64,000 nt of DNA from JBBIPA01 sp963820495. Its GTDB lineage: Bacteria; Chloroflexota; Dehalococcoidia; GIF9; UBA5629. Positions 43,500 to 52,858 of this stretch are shown piece after piece. Below the pieces are notes generated by a model, which was not told the origin of the DNA, ran no database searches, and saw only the letters and a list, made by a program, of their open reading frames with translations. A program made the translations under genes and the position numbers. How positions within the stretch are numbered: position 1 is the stretch's first letter; each line of letters starts with the position of its first letter. The stretch spans positions 744,001-808,000 of the forward strand of contig CAWGAF010000002.1 in the NCBI GenBank assembly GCA_963820495.1, in the 5' to 3' direction.

Positions 43500-44330
43500 A
43501 TGGCTAGATATGGAATGGTAATAGACGCCACCAAGTGTAGTGGCTGCTACAACTGCTTTTTAGCCTGCAAGGATGAGCATTGTGGACACGATTATCCTGG
43601 TTATGCCGCAGCACAGCCCATGACAGGACATTTCTGGATGAACCTGTTCGAAAAAGAGAGGGGGCAGTATCCTAAAGTAAAGATAGCTTATACTCCAGTG
43701 CCCTGCATGCATTGCCAGGAGGCAACCTGCATAAAAGTGGCAGAGAACGGAGCTGTGTATCGTCGACCCGATGGGATTGTCATCATCGACCCAGTGAAGG
43801 CAAAAGGACAGAAGCAATTAGTATCCTCCTGTCCTTACCGTGTCATTTACTGGAATGAGGAGAAGAATCTCCCTCAAAAATGCACACTCTGTGCTCACCT
43901 GCTTGACGATGGCTGGAAGGAACCACGTTGCGTAGAGCTCTGTCCTACAGGAGCTCTTGCTTTTGGTGACCTGGATGATCCTAAAAGCGAGATAGCCAAA
44001 CTTGTTGCTTCTGGCAAGACTGAGATACTACATCCCGAATACGGGCTTAAGGAAAGCATTACCTATATTGGCATACCCAAGAAGTTTATTGCCGGTACTG
44101 TGGCATACGGTGATACCGACGAATGCGCGGGAAATGCCACGGCTACACTGATAGGTAATAATGGGAAGCAGACGACTAAGCCCAGCAACTTCGGTGATTT
44201 TGAGTTTGAGGGTTTAGACGATAATTTGGAGTATACCATAAAAATCGAGGCTCCAAAATACAAAGCCCGAGAGTTCCAGGTAAAAACCCAAAAGGATATT
44301 TATCTAGGGTTAATAATGCTGGAGAAGTAA
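43500..44330 (+). CDS. Transhydroxylase-like small subunit 2: three-cluster ferredoxin with beta-sandwich domain
   Basis: This 276-residue protein has the layout of small subunit 1. Cysteines 13, 16, 19, 23, 69, 72, 77, 111, 128, 131, 144 and 148 support three [4Fe-4S] clusters. The fourth set is lost in the same way, with Ala81, Ala101, Gln104 and Leu107. The C-terminal domain begins KFIAGTVAYGDTDECAG and contains NFGDFEFEGLDDNLEYTI. It starts 4 bp after large subunit 2. Transcription of this operon ends in the 139-bp convergent gap before the - strand large subunit 3. No clear terminator is seen there. Confidence 0.88.
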   Translation: MARYGMVIDATKCSGCYNCFLACKDEHCGHDYPGYAAAQPMTGHFWMNLFEKERGQYPKVKIAYTPVPCMHCQEATCIKVAENGAVYRRPDGIVIIDPVKAKGQKQLVSSCPYRVIYWNEEKNLPQKCTLCAHLLDDGWKEPRCVELCPTGALAFGDLDDPKSEIAKLVASGKTEILHPEYGLKESITYIGIPKKFIAGTVAYGDTDECAGNATATLIGNNGKQTTKPSNFGDFEFEGLDDNLEYTIKIEAPKYKAREFQVKTQKDIYLGLIMLEK

Positions 44331-44469
44331 GCCAAATACCCAAGATTCAGGATAGCAAAACCAGTGATAAATCATAGGTCAAAGGTCTTAGTTATTCTAT
44401 ATTTTCTCCAACCAAAGCATTAAATTATAGACCAACAGCTGGAGCATAACTTCTAAATTAGTATAAGAG

Positions 44470-47145
44470 CTATAAAATTTGTTTATCACTTGCTAAAACT
44501 CGCTCCAGGCGCAAGCCAGCATCTGCTTTGTAAGGCTTCTTGAATGCTTCGGGATACTTCTTTCTCAGTTCGTATAGATTTACTCCTTCAACCTCGACAA
44601 GGAAGCTGCTTACAACCATTCCCGTGGCATTCTTGGAAGTTCTGTTATGTGGAGTAATGGTATTAATGGCTCCTCCTCTATCGAGCTCTCCTGGAACTAT
44701 GGGGTCATAGCGGGCACCGTGATCGATGTAGACTACTCCGGGCATTATTCTCTCAGTTACGAAGGCACCTCCTAAGACAGCTCCTCTTTCGTTGTATATC
44801 TTAACCACGTCTCCACTTTCAATACCTCTTGCTGCAGCATCTGAGGGATTAATCCATAGAGGCTCATAGTTGTATCCATCTGGTCCTTTGACTTTACAAG
44901 TAGGTATTTCTCTCGTCCAGGTTATATCATCGTGATTGGCATGAACTCTCCATCTGCCGTGGTTTGACATAATAAGTAAAGGATATTTCTTAGCTCTTTT
45001 ACTGGAGAGCCTCTCATCGTGACTCTCTCCTTTTTCAATCCAGTGAGGGACAGGAGGTCTTTCTTTATCATCAGGGAAATGCTTGGCTAGATTCTGGGCG
45101 AAGAACTCTATCTTACCGGACGGGGTCTTTAAAGGATGATTTTCCGGGTCCTCGTAGAAGTCAGTCATTCCAGGCTTGCGCTTCTTCCATTCTGGGTCGG
45201 TGGGCACAACCCAGTAGCCCTTTTTTTCAAGTTCTTCGTAGGTAATCATATCCTTTACCCCTGAAGCTTCAAAGCCATGTCTTATCAATTCCTCAACAGT
45301 CTTACCACCCGTGTATTCTTTCAGTAATCCCAATTTTTCGGCTATCATGCAGACTATTTCGTAGTCGCTCCTGGACTCTCCTAAGGGTTCAATGCATTGT
45401 CTTTGACGTAAAATAGTGTAAAATTGCCCGCCCATGTGATCTGCTAATATATCCTCCTCCTCAAACTTGGTGTTAACTGGCAGGACAATATCGGCGAATT
45501 GACAATCGTTTTCCAACCAGGGGTGCTGGGCGAGGATAAATTCTATCTTCGGGCTTCTAAGCGCCTTAATGTAGGAGTTGCTGTGATTCCAGCAGGTTAT
45601 CCAGCAAGGTGTATCAGTCCATATCATATGTATTTCGGGGCAGCCCTCTGCTGGGTATGTGTATTTAGTGAATTGATCTTCGACCGGCGCATCTAATAAT
45701 GTGGTACCATACCAGCTAATTGGCGCATTGAGGATGGCTTCGTGAATAAGGTCCTTAGGAATAAATTGTTTCACCTTTTTTACATCTGATGAGAACAGAC
45801 CTCCGGTATAAGCAGGTACGACGATTGGAAGTATTTTGCCTACGGGCATAGGATTTGTTGACTTTTTTTCAAAAATACCCCATTCAATCATTTTGACCTG
45901 GTGAACTCCCGGCTTGCCTAATCCCTGCATTGCTAAGAGCAAAACCTCTAACCTGCCAGGCTCGGTAGAATACGGACTCCTGATGCCAGGGCCACCATTG
46001 CCATGTGCTATGCTTGTTCTCTTGGATGCCCATTCCTTGGCAAGCGCTTTAATTGTTGTCTCTGGTATAGCTGTTTTCGCAGCAGCCCATTTGGGTGTCT
46101 TGGGAATGCCATCCTCTTTTCCCAGGACATATTCCTCAAACTTTTCGAAGCCAAAAGTATGTGTGGCTACATACTCTTTATCATAAGTTCCTTCGGTAAT
46201 CCAGACATAAGCTATGGCTAGCTGCAAGGCAGCGTCGGTGTTTGGCCTAATAGGGACCCACTTATCGGCATGGACTGCGGCTCCGTAGTTAAAATCTGGG
46301 CAGATATAAATGCATTTTATGCCGAGCTCACTAAGCCAGTAGCACACTCGGCTTGCCATTTGCCCATCAAATCCCCAGGGAGTTGTTTCTGGGTCGCAGC
46401 CCCAAAATAAAACCATCTCGGTATTTTCGGCAATGTCAGGCATTATGTTATTTCCGTAACCTGCGTCTGCCGTCTGGTTCTTTACAAGTTCCTTGTCTCC
46501 ATAACCTGCAGATGCTGCCTGCTGACCTACTGGTTCCATACCCCAGACATGCTTTGCGCCCCAATACCAGCCCTCCCAGCTATCTGGATTTCTGGTCTGT
46601 AAGGTGTAACCGCCTAGCAGGTTGAGAAGTTTCCTTTGACAACCATGGGGTCCATGAACAGTCTTTGTTTCACCATGTCCATCCGACTGGGCAAGTATGG
46701 TGTATGATGACCCATATTCTTTTATTAGCCTTTTAATCTCGCCTGTGATTATTTCTAAGGCTTCATCCCAAGAGATTCTGATGTATTTACTCTTTCCCCT
46801 GTTTTCCACATTCCTATCACCCTTGGGATTCCAGTCAATCCGTTTCAGAGGGTAGAGGATTCGGTTAGGGGAGTAGACGCGCTTTTTATAGGCTAGACTG
46901 TACGGAGCTATTAAGGACTTCATGGTTGGTTCGAGGACTTTTCCACGGGCTTCCATTTTCCAGGGGTTGAAATCTTCGGGTTTGTATTTCCAGTCATAGT
47001 GCAGTGGTCTGATTCTGACTAATTTACCATTTCTAACATCAGCCACTGAGGCATTTGCGTCGGAAAAGTGACCTATGAATCCAATCCCGATTGGTAATGA
47101 TTTTTCCTCACCGGGTCCTATTCCAGTTTTATTGTCTTTTACCAT
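44470..47145 (-). CDS. Divergent transhydroxylase-like molybdopterin large subunit 3, without an adjacent small subunit
   Basis: This 891-residue member of the same family has the Mo-site motif NPDSWEGW conserved (Asp188, Ser189, Trp190). The upstream segment is DGHGETKTVHGPHG instead of HHNWG with the Tyr, so the pocket differs. It has an N-terminal extension and an insertion after residue 200 with a near-repeat (SAGYGD, DAGYGN). There is no Fe-S motif and no signal. A GAAGGGGG site precedes the ATG. It ends the leftward run of etfB, CCG-type Fe-S protein and two flavoproteins. The decayed large-subunit tail at 61838-62178 is most like this protein. Confidence 0.85.
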   Translation of the reverse strand: MVKDNKTGIGPGEEKSLPIGIGFIGHFSDANASVADVRNGKLVRIRPLHYDWKYKPEDFNPWKMEARGKVLEPTMKSLIAPYSLAYKKRVYSPNRILYPLKRIDWNPKGDRNVENRGKSKYIRISWDEALEIITGEIKRLIKEYGSSYTILAQSDGHGETKTVHGPHGCQRKLLNLLGGYTLQTRNPDSWEGWYWGAKHVWGMEPVGQQAASAGYGDKELVKNQTADAGYGNNIMPDIAENTEMVLFWGCDPETTPWGFDGQMASRVCYWLSELGIKCIYICPDFNYGAAVHADKWVPIRPNTDAALQLAIAYVWITEGTYDKEYVATHTFGFEKFEEYVLGKEDGIPKTPKWAAAKTAIPETTIKALAKEWASKRTSIAHGNGGPGIRSPYSTEPGRLEVLLLAMQGLGKPGVHQVKMIEWGIFEKKSTNPMPVGKILPIVVPAYTGGLFSSDVKKVKQFIPKDLIHEAILNAPISWYGTTLLDAPVEDQFTKYTYPAEGCPEIHMIWTDTPCWITCWNHSNSYIKALRSPKIEFILAQHPWLENDCQFADIVLPVNTKFEEEDILADHMGGQFYTILRQRQCIEPLGESRSDYEIVCMIAEKLGLLKEYTGGKTVEELIRHGFEASGVKDMITYEELEKKGYWVVPTDPEWKKRKPGMTDFYEDPENHPLKTPSGKIEFFAQNLAKHFPDDKERPPVPHWIEKGESHDERLSSKRAKKYPLLIMSNHGRWRVHANHDDITWTREIPTCKVKGPDGYNYEPLWINPSDAAARGIESGDVVKIYNERGAVLGGAFVTERIMPGVVYIDHGARYDPIVPGELDRGGAINTITPHNRTSKNATGMVVSSFLVEVEGVNLYELRKKYPEAFKKPYKADAGLRLERVLASDKQIL

Positions 47146-47189
47146 ATTATTCCCCCTTCGTTACGATATATAACATCAAAATACTATTT

Positions 47190-48656
47190 TTAAAAGCATA
47201 GTTTTCCTGGATTCATAATGTTATTAGGGTCGAAAATTTTCTTTACTTTTCTTAAGGCAATAGTGGTTTCAGCGTCTCTCCGATAAGCCATATCTGCCCA
47301 ATGTGAGTAGGGTCGAGAGAAAAATGCTCCTCCGGTTGATAAGGCGTTGGAAGCTGCCTCAGATAATTTTTCAATTTTATCTTTTTCGACTGGATTATTG
47401 GGATCAAAGAATAAATTAAACTCGCAATGGAAGTTAACACCCTGTACTATTGGCTGGATGTAAACCCCTATGTTCGAAAGTGGGTAGTCGAACTTCTCTG
47501 CAATACTATTCATGATACTTACAAGCTCCGAGAGTTTATCGTAAACGGTGATGAAAAATATATCATAGCATGAGCCCTTATCTCGGAGTTTCCAATAGGG
47601 CTCTTCTGATGGTTTGTGTAATGTCTCCAGTATTTTACTTGCTGAGGCTTTGCCGATGGCTTTTAGTGGTTTGATTTTTAGAGACTTGGCTATGTCTGTC
47701 ATAGCCTTTGTTTGGTAATTTACTTTCTCCTCGGGGAAGTATTTGGGACCAGTTATAGTAAAGAAAAGTATCCAAGGAGGCAAGGTATCCTTTATGCTTT
47801 TGTATTTTTGTGGCCATTCCTTAGCAATTATGCGAGCTAGATTGGAGTTATTCAGCACCAAGCAGTCATCAACCAACCTGCGCCTTATTAACCAGTAGAT
47901 AAATTCTAACAGGTCATCAAGCTTTGAAGAACCGACCAAGAAAGGTTCCTCAATGCTTGGGGCTCGTTCACATCTTACTGTTGCCCAGACGACTATGCCC
48001 ATGGTTCCCTGGGCACCTTGAATAAGTCTGTAGAAATCAGCCTGTATTGGTCCTGCTGCCTCGTTTTGTGCCGCGCCAGTTTCCCACTGTTCCTTCAGAG
48101 AGCCTGGTCCGGCTGCTGAGCCAGTTCTGAACATGTCACCGCTGCCATAAATCACCTCGGTGCAGGCTAGTGGGTCGGCTATGTCCCAATGGTATCTGGG
48201 CATGATTACTGGTTCTCTTTCAAGCAAGCTGCCTACCACTGATTTTGAAGTGCGTGGAAGCAATGGTAGGTTAAGCCTTAATCCTTCTTTTCCTACTGCC
48301 GATATCAACTCGCTAAATGTGACGCCAGGCTCAACCATTACTATCCGGTGCGCAGTATCAATCCTCACGATTTTATTCATTCTACTGAGGTCTACTATAA
48401 CAGTTCCGCCGGTGCTGGGAACAGTATCACCGCGAAAGTGGGGTGAACCTGAGCTTACTGGCACAAGAGGCGTGAGTGTCTCATTTGCCCAATTAATCAA
48501 CTTTTGCACCTCATCAGCATTACCGGGCTTTACTACACACCTGGGCATTATGGTATGAACAAAACTTTCGTCTTCGGAATATTTAGCAAGATCCTCTGGT
48601 GCATCGGAGACATTGTCTGCGCCAACGATTTCTATCAAATCCTTTTTTTTAAACAT
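47190..48656 (-). CDS. VAO/PCMH-type FAD-linked oxidoreductase A (copy 1)
   Basis: This 488-residue flavoprotein has the FAD_binding_4 half (VPVSSGSPHFRGDTVPSTGG, VDLSRMNKIVRID, MVEPGVTFSEL, YRLIQGAQGTMGIV) and a FAD-oxidase C-terminal half ending KKIFDPNNIMNPGKLCF, as in GlcD, D-lactate dehydrogenase and the vanillyl-alcohol oxidase group. It probably oxidises a hydroxy-acid or phenolic substrate. A GAGGTG site lies 5 nt before the ATG. It follows flavoprotein B in a - strand operon with etfB and a CCG-type Fe-S protein. The paralogue at 59297-60763 has exactly the same length. Confidence 0.8.
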   Translation of the reverse strand: MFKKKDLIEIVGADNVSDAPEDLAKYSEDESFVHTIMPRCVVKPGNADEVQKLINWANETLTPLVPVSSGSPHFRGDTVPSTGGTVIVDLSRMNKIVRIDTAHRIVMVEPGVTFSELISAVGKEGLRLNLPLLPRTSKSVVGSLLEREPVIMPRYHWDIADPLACTEVIYGSGDMFRTGSAAGPGSLKEQWETGAAQNEAAGPIQADFYRLIQGAQGTMGIVVWATVRCERAPSIEEPFLVGSSKLDDLLEFIYWLIRRRLVDDCLVLNNSNLARIIAKEWPQKYKSIKDTLPPWILFFTITGPKYFPEEKVNYQTKAMTDIAKSLKIKPLKAIGKASASKILETLHKPSEEPYWKLRDKGSCYDIFFITVYDKLSELVSIMNSIAEKFDYPLSNIGVYIQPIVQGVNFHCEFNLFFDPNNPVEKDKIEKLSEAASNALSTGGAFFSRPYSHWADMAYRRDAETTIALRKVKKIFDPNNIMNPGKLCF

Positions 48657-48708
48657 TTTTCACCTCACATTTGATTGTGTGCAATTATTAAATGTACGTT
48701 TAGCCTGT

Positions 48709-50274
48709 TTATTCTTTTGCCGAGATGTACATAGCAGCCTCAGAGACCCCGTTCGGATCAAATGCCTTCTTAAACTTGCGGAGCCATAAATGGTAGTTGC
48801 ATAGATGTGGCCCCCACTTATCATGTCCCCTATCGCCCCATACGGTAACTGGAGCCGTATAGTGTTTCTCTATAGCAAGGTTTTCGCACTTGTCCGTATA
48901 TTCCATTAATGCTCTCCATCCTTCACCTGTGGGGTGAATCTGCACAAGTTGTTCAGCATGCCCAGTATGCCCATGTTCGTAAACCGTGGCAAAAATGCAT
49001 TCTGGGCCTTCATCGCTGCGTATTACCCCTTTTTGTTGATATTCCTTCTTAAATTCCAAGCAATCCAGCATCATCTTTGCAGAGGTTGGCAATAGAGCTG
49101 AGTCACCTATTGCGCCTAAAAATCTTCCCGAAGCCCGGAATACCTCTCTTACGGGTGCAGTAACCTTGGTGATAGTCCACATGTATTCTCTTTTAATAGC
49201 ATCTTTTTCAAAATAACCTAGGAATTCTCCACCGATTTCTGACATAATCTGAGCCAGTACCTTCTCTTTATAATTGAATTCTGAATCGCTACTGCTGGAT
49301 ATGATGACCAAAAAGCCAGGTTTCCCTTTGGATTCCTCCCGTAGCTTTGAAAGAAGCTCAGCAGACTCATCAGCGTTACCTGACAAACCCTCGCTTATCA
49401 TTGGCCAAGAGAAAATAGTTAGCAGCATCGCGATCTCGCTCTCAGAAATTTTCATTGCTGCCTCAATTAATTTTTGCCACGAGGGAAATATGGGGCAATG
49501 GATGTTGTGGTTCTTCGGTAATTCTTTTAATCTATAGTACGGCGATGAACCTTCTATTTCTGGCTGTGGCGGCCCGTTCCAGTGATAGATCTTGGTCGCT
49601 GCTTTGGTATATATGCCCAATCCGCCCATCACTGTTTGAGGCCCCCTCAAGATACCCCTTAGAGAAGGCCCAGGTCCATCACCACAGAACCACCCAAGCC
49701 CAGAGCCCAGGGTGCCAAGCTTAAGAATCGTGCCGTCGGGCAGAACCCACTCCACAGCTAAAACATTTCTATCATTAACGCTGGTGGTAAGCCCACTATG
49801 TCCTGTTCCCTGATGTGCTGTAATGGGTAAGGCGCAGGTATTGGAACCGGCGCAAACAATATTGATATTAAAGCCTCTTTTCATTGTTTCACCCTGGAGC
49901 TGGGCGCAAGTAACATAAGGCTCTACTACAGCATACATGCTTTTTTCGTTAATCTCTATAATTCGGTTCATTCTCCGCATATCTATATGAATGGCATTCT
50001 CGTCGAGGCCAAGCGCGCTATAGAATCCCCAGCCATTGGTGATTGCCTTATATCTGACTTGATATTTATTGCATATCTTTACTATTGCCCGAATTTCCTC
50101 TGTTTTTTGTGGTAGAAGTATTGCCCCGGACCTGGGCAAAAAAGGTGTATTAGTGAATAATTCAGCGCCCCACTGGAAAGCATACGCATCCAGTATTGCC
50201 GGTTCCTCGGTAATGTATTCAGTTCCTACCACATCCTCCAGGGCATTAAAAGCATCTCTGTTCTTCAAAGCCAT
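48709..50274 (-). CDS. VAO/PCMH-type FAD-linked oxidoreductase B (copy 1, 4-cresol dehydrogenase-like)
   Basis: This 521-residue flavoprotein has a first half containing PRSGAILLPQKTEEIRAIV, IDMRRMNRIIEINEKSMYAVVEPYV (in two segments), PITAHQGTGHSGLTTSV and GDGPGPSLRGILRG. The end is KKAFDPNGVSEAAMYISAK. Length and motifs resemble the flavoprotein subunit of p-cresol methylhydroxylase, which oxidises para-alkylphenols. No cytochrome partner gene is adjacent. Instead an Fe-S protein with CCG domains lies 16 bp upstream, probably the electron acceptor. The substrate is inferred only from family resemblance. Confidence 0.78.
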   Translation of the reverse strand: MALKNRDAFNALEDVVGTEYITEEPAILDAYAFQWGAELFTNTPFLPRSGAILLPQKTEEIRAIVKICNKYQVRYKAITNGWGFYSALGLDENAIHIDMRRMNRIIEINEKSMYAVVEPYVTCAQLQGETMKRGFNINIVCAGSNTCALPITAHQGTGHSGLTTSVNDRNVLAVEWVLPDGTILKLGTLGSGLGWFCGDGPGPSLRGILRGPQTVMGGLGIYTKAATKIYHWNGPPQPEIEGSSPYYRLKELPKNHNIHCPIFPSWQKLIEAAMKISESEIAMLLTIFSWPMISEGLSGNADESAELLSKLREESKGKPGFLVIISSSSDSEFNYKEKVLAQIMSEIGGEFLGYFEKDAIKREYMWTITKVTAPVREVFRASGRFLGAIGDSALLPTSAKMMLDCLEFKKEYQQKGVIRSDEGPECIFATVYEHGHTGHAEQLVQIHPTGEGWRALMEYTDKCENLAIEKHYTAPVTVWGDRGHDKWGPHLCNYHLWLRKFKKAFDPNGVSEAAMYISAKE

Positions 50275-50290
50275 TTCTAAAGTCCTCCTT

Positions 50291-51577
50291 CTATTTCTGC
50301 GTTGATTCTTCTAAGAGTTCTACAACATCGAGAACCTTAAGATTATCCCCACCCAGTTCTTTAGCAGCGTCCTTAAAGCTCCTGACACACCACGGACAGG
50401 CAGTAACCAGCGCTTCAGCGCCAGTGTCCTTAGCTTCTTTCAGTCTCTCTATAGCAGTCCACATATTGAAATCAGGATAAGCGTCTACTACTCCTCCACC
50501 AGCACCACAGCACCACGTGTATTCTTTGATCCTAGACATCTCAATAAACTTTAATTCTGGAATGCTTTTGAGTATATTCCTCGGTGGTTCGTAAATTCCA
50601 TGGGTGCCCCGTCTGAATATCTTTTTAGGTTCGTGTAGAGTACGCCAGTTTGGCTCCATCTTTATCGTGCCTTGCCAGTGTATCCATGGTTCTCCTAGCC
50701 TACCTAGGTGACAGGGGTCATGATAGGTGACCTTTGTTTTTACTGCCTTGATGGGCTTTAGTTTACCTTCTTTTATCAGGCGGTCGAGGTATTCAGTTAT
50801 ATGCAATACTTCCACATCGCCCTTCATGCCAATTTTATCATACAGTACCTTGAAGGCGTGATAGCAATCAGAACAGCTTGTCACCACTGTTTTAACTCCG
50901 GCTGTTCTCAGCATTTCAATATTGTTTTCGGCATACTTGGTCAACTCGCCCAGATAGCCTAAATCATAAGCCCGACCTCCACAGCAAGTTTCGTCTTTTC
51001 CTGCAATACCAAAATTAACACCAGCCTTTGTTAAGAGATTTACTGCACCTCTAACGGCCGGCCATAGTTCGCTGTCAAAGCTATAACGGCAGCCAGCATG
51101 ATAATAGACGTCGACTTTATCCTCTGTGATATGCTTTAAATCGATTCCCTCAGCCCATTTCCCTCGCTCCGCTTTGGGTTTTTGTAGCATATTATCTTCT
51201 TTCCTCAGTCCATCAATAACGGTCATGTGAATGGGGTGCAGCTGACCATCTTCAACACATTTAACTCTAAATTCATATAATGGTTGTAAAACTTCTATAT
51301 CCATACCGTATTTACAGGAGATATCACAGGCGCCACACATCTGGCATTGATAAATCATGTCCAGTAATTTATCACTGTATTCGATCCTACCATCGGTCAT
51401 TGAGAGAGCTGTAATCATTCTTCCACCACCTGCATATGCATGAAATAAGTATCTGCTTATACTCGGACAAGAATTGGAATATTTTTGCCCGCTTATTCTA
51501 TACTGTGGTATGAATTTGCAGTTTGAACATCGAGTACATTGGGTCATATATTCTCGATAATCCTTAAGCATTGGCAC
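50291..51577 (-). CDS. CCG-domain iron-sulfur protein (GlcF/HdrD-like, copy 1)
   Basis: This 428-residue electron carrier begins with two [4Fe-4S] motifs, cysteines 14, 17, 20, 37 (CTRCSNCKFIP…CPS) and 78, 81, 84, 88 (CQMCGACDISC). Two cysteine-rich CCG domains follow: YHAGC…CCGGRAYDLGY…CSDC and YHDPCHLGR…CCGAGGG…CPWC. Proteins of this type (GlcF, LutA, HdrD) pass electrons from flavoprotein dehydrogenases to quinone or other acceptors. No membrane helix is present. It lies between etfB and flavoprotein B, so the three probably form one electron-transfer complex. Confidence 0.88.
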   Translation of the reverse strand: MPMLKDYREYMTQCTRCSNCKFIPQYRISGQKYSNSCPSISRYLFHAYAGGGRMITALSMTDGRIEYSDKLLDMIYQCQMCGACDISCKYGMDIEVLQPLYEFRVKCVEDGQLHPIHMTVIDGLRKEDNMLQKPKAERGKWAEGIDLKHITEDKVDVYYHAGCRYSFDSELWPAVRGAVNLLTKAGVNFGIAGKDETCCGGRAYDLGYLGELTKYAENNIEMLRTAGVKTVVTSCSDCYHAFKVLYDKIGMKGDVEVLHITEYLDRLIKEGKLKPIKAVKTKVTYHDPCHLGRLGEPWIHWQGTIKMEPNWRTLHEPKKIFRRGTHGIYEPPRNILKSIPELKFIEMSRIKEYTWCCGAGGGVVDAYPDFNMWTAIERLKEAKDTGAEALVTACPWCVRSFKDAAKELGGDNLKVLDVVELLEESTQK

Positions 51578-51597
51578 ACCTCCTTATAATTTGCTTT

Positions 51598-52395
51598 TTA
51601 TATTAGTCCTGATTCCTTGAGTTTTAGAGCCAAATTCTCACCCATTTCCTCGCCGGTTTTACCTTCCACAAACTCACACCTCATTTCTTTTTTGGGTATA
51701 AATAGGCTTAGAAGTCTACTCTTTGCCGTTTTGGGAAGCTGAATATCAAGACTTTCAGTATTCCATACCGTAATCGGCTTTTTTTGAGCCGCAACCATCT
51801 CCTGTATAGTTGCAGACCTTAGCTCACCCACTTCATTACTTACTGTAACTAAAACAGGCGAAGACGTTTCTACTACTTCATAGCCGTCTGGCACTATCCG
51901 TTGAACTCTAACCTTGTTATCACTATGTACTTCTATTGCACGGGCTATAGTAATGCTGCTAATTCCTAATATCTCCGCGATACCTGAACCTACAACACCA
52001 GCATTTGAGTCTGCGGCTTCTCTGCCAGCAAGAATTAAGTCATATTTGCCTATCTTTTTAATGGCAGCAGCAAGTATAGAAGCAGTGGAATAACTATCGA
52101 GGTCTACTAAAACATTATCCTCAACTAAAATCAGCTCATCGGCACCAACTGCTAAGGACTTTCTCAATACCGCACGGGACAAATTTCGCCCTATGGTTAG
52201 CACACTTATTTTGCCCTCGTGAGCTGCTTTGATACGAATGGCTGCTTCTAGAGCGTTTTCATCAAAAGGGCTTATGACCGGTGGCACACCTGTAAGTATG
52301 ATATGTCTACCTTCGTTATCTACCTTGTAAACCGAAGTCGGTGCCTCTGGGTCTGGTACTTGCTTCAGACAAACAACGATATTTATCATTATCAA
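51598..52395 (-). CDS. etfB: Electron transfer flavoprotein beta subunit
   Basis: This 265-residue protein has the EtfB sequence pattern: VVCLKQVPDPEAPTSV, SPFDENALEAAIRIK, LAGREAADSNAGVVGSGIAE, VVETSSPVLVTVSNE. It normally dimerises with EtfA, which carries the FAD, to collect electrons from dehydrogenases. No etfA is present in the window, which is unusual because the two are almost always adjacent. It is the first gene of the leftward operon with the Fe-S protein, two flavoproteins and large subunit 3. GGAAGGA lies ~10 nt before the ATG. Confidence 0.9.
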   Translation of the reverse strand: MIMINIVVCLKQVPDPEAPTSVYKVDNEGRHIILTGVPPVISPFDENALEAAIRIKAAHEGKISVLTIGRNLSRAVLRKSLAVGADELILVEDNVLVDLDSYSTASILAAAIKKIGKYDLILAGREAADSNAGVVGSGIAEILGISSITIARAIEVHSDNKVRVQRIVPDGYEVVETSSPVLVTVSNEVGELRSATIQEMVAAQKKPITVWNTESLDIQLPKTAKSRLLSLFIPKKEMRCEFVEGKTGEEMGENLALKLKESGLI

Positions 52396-52858
52396 CTATT
52401 CCTTCCCGGGCAACAGGTTCTTTTACGGAAACAAGTCCTAAAGTATCAATAATTTTCGTTATAAATTCTCACTGTTTTTCACTGATGTTGAACAAGGTTA
52501 CTTGCGACCTGTTCCGAAACACATTTTTGTGCTTACCTGCCTACTTTTTTTATCCAGAACCTGACATCTACGGAGCAATTGTCTTAGTACAAGTCTTGTT
52601 CTTATATATCATTCAACCCTGGCATGAAACTGTAGGCCAGAGGCAGGGTTATATTCCCTTCGGAATGTTTTGGGGTATTTCTTTCTCAGTTTGCATCAAT
52701 ACTCTCTCGACTAGACCAGTTTAAATGTTCTGTAGAATAGTCTGGCCTTTTGTGCAGGAGAACGCTCGTTCCTTCTTTATTTCTCAAATTGCAATGGTGA
52801 GAAATTTCTAATTTCAAATTAAGCTGAGGATTAGCTGATATATGTTAAATTATGTTTC
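52396..52858. other. Intergenic region between etfB and livF (set 2)
   Basis: This 463-bp stretch is AT-rich and holds no gene I can support on either strand. It should contain the promoter of the etfB operon near its left end and the end of the livF transcript at its right. A 127-codon open frame on + overlaps etfB antisense and shows no coding character. Confidence 0.5.

Noticed and set aside
52341..52724. 127-codon + strand frame in the gap upstream of etfB
   Set aside because: It overlaps the etfB start on the other strand, lacks a ribosome site and has no recognisable domain. I treat the gap as non-coding.
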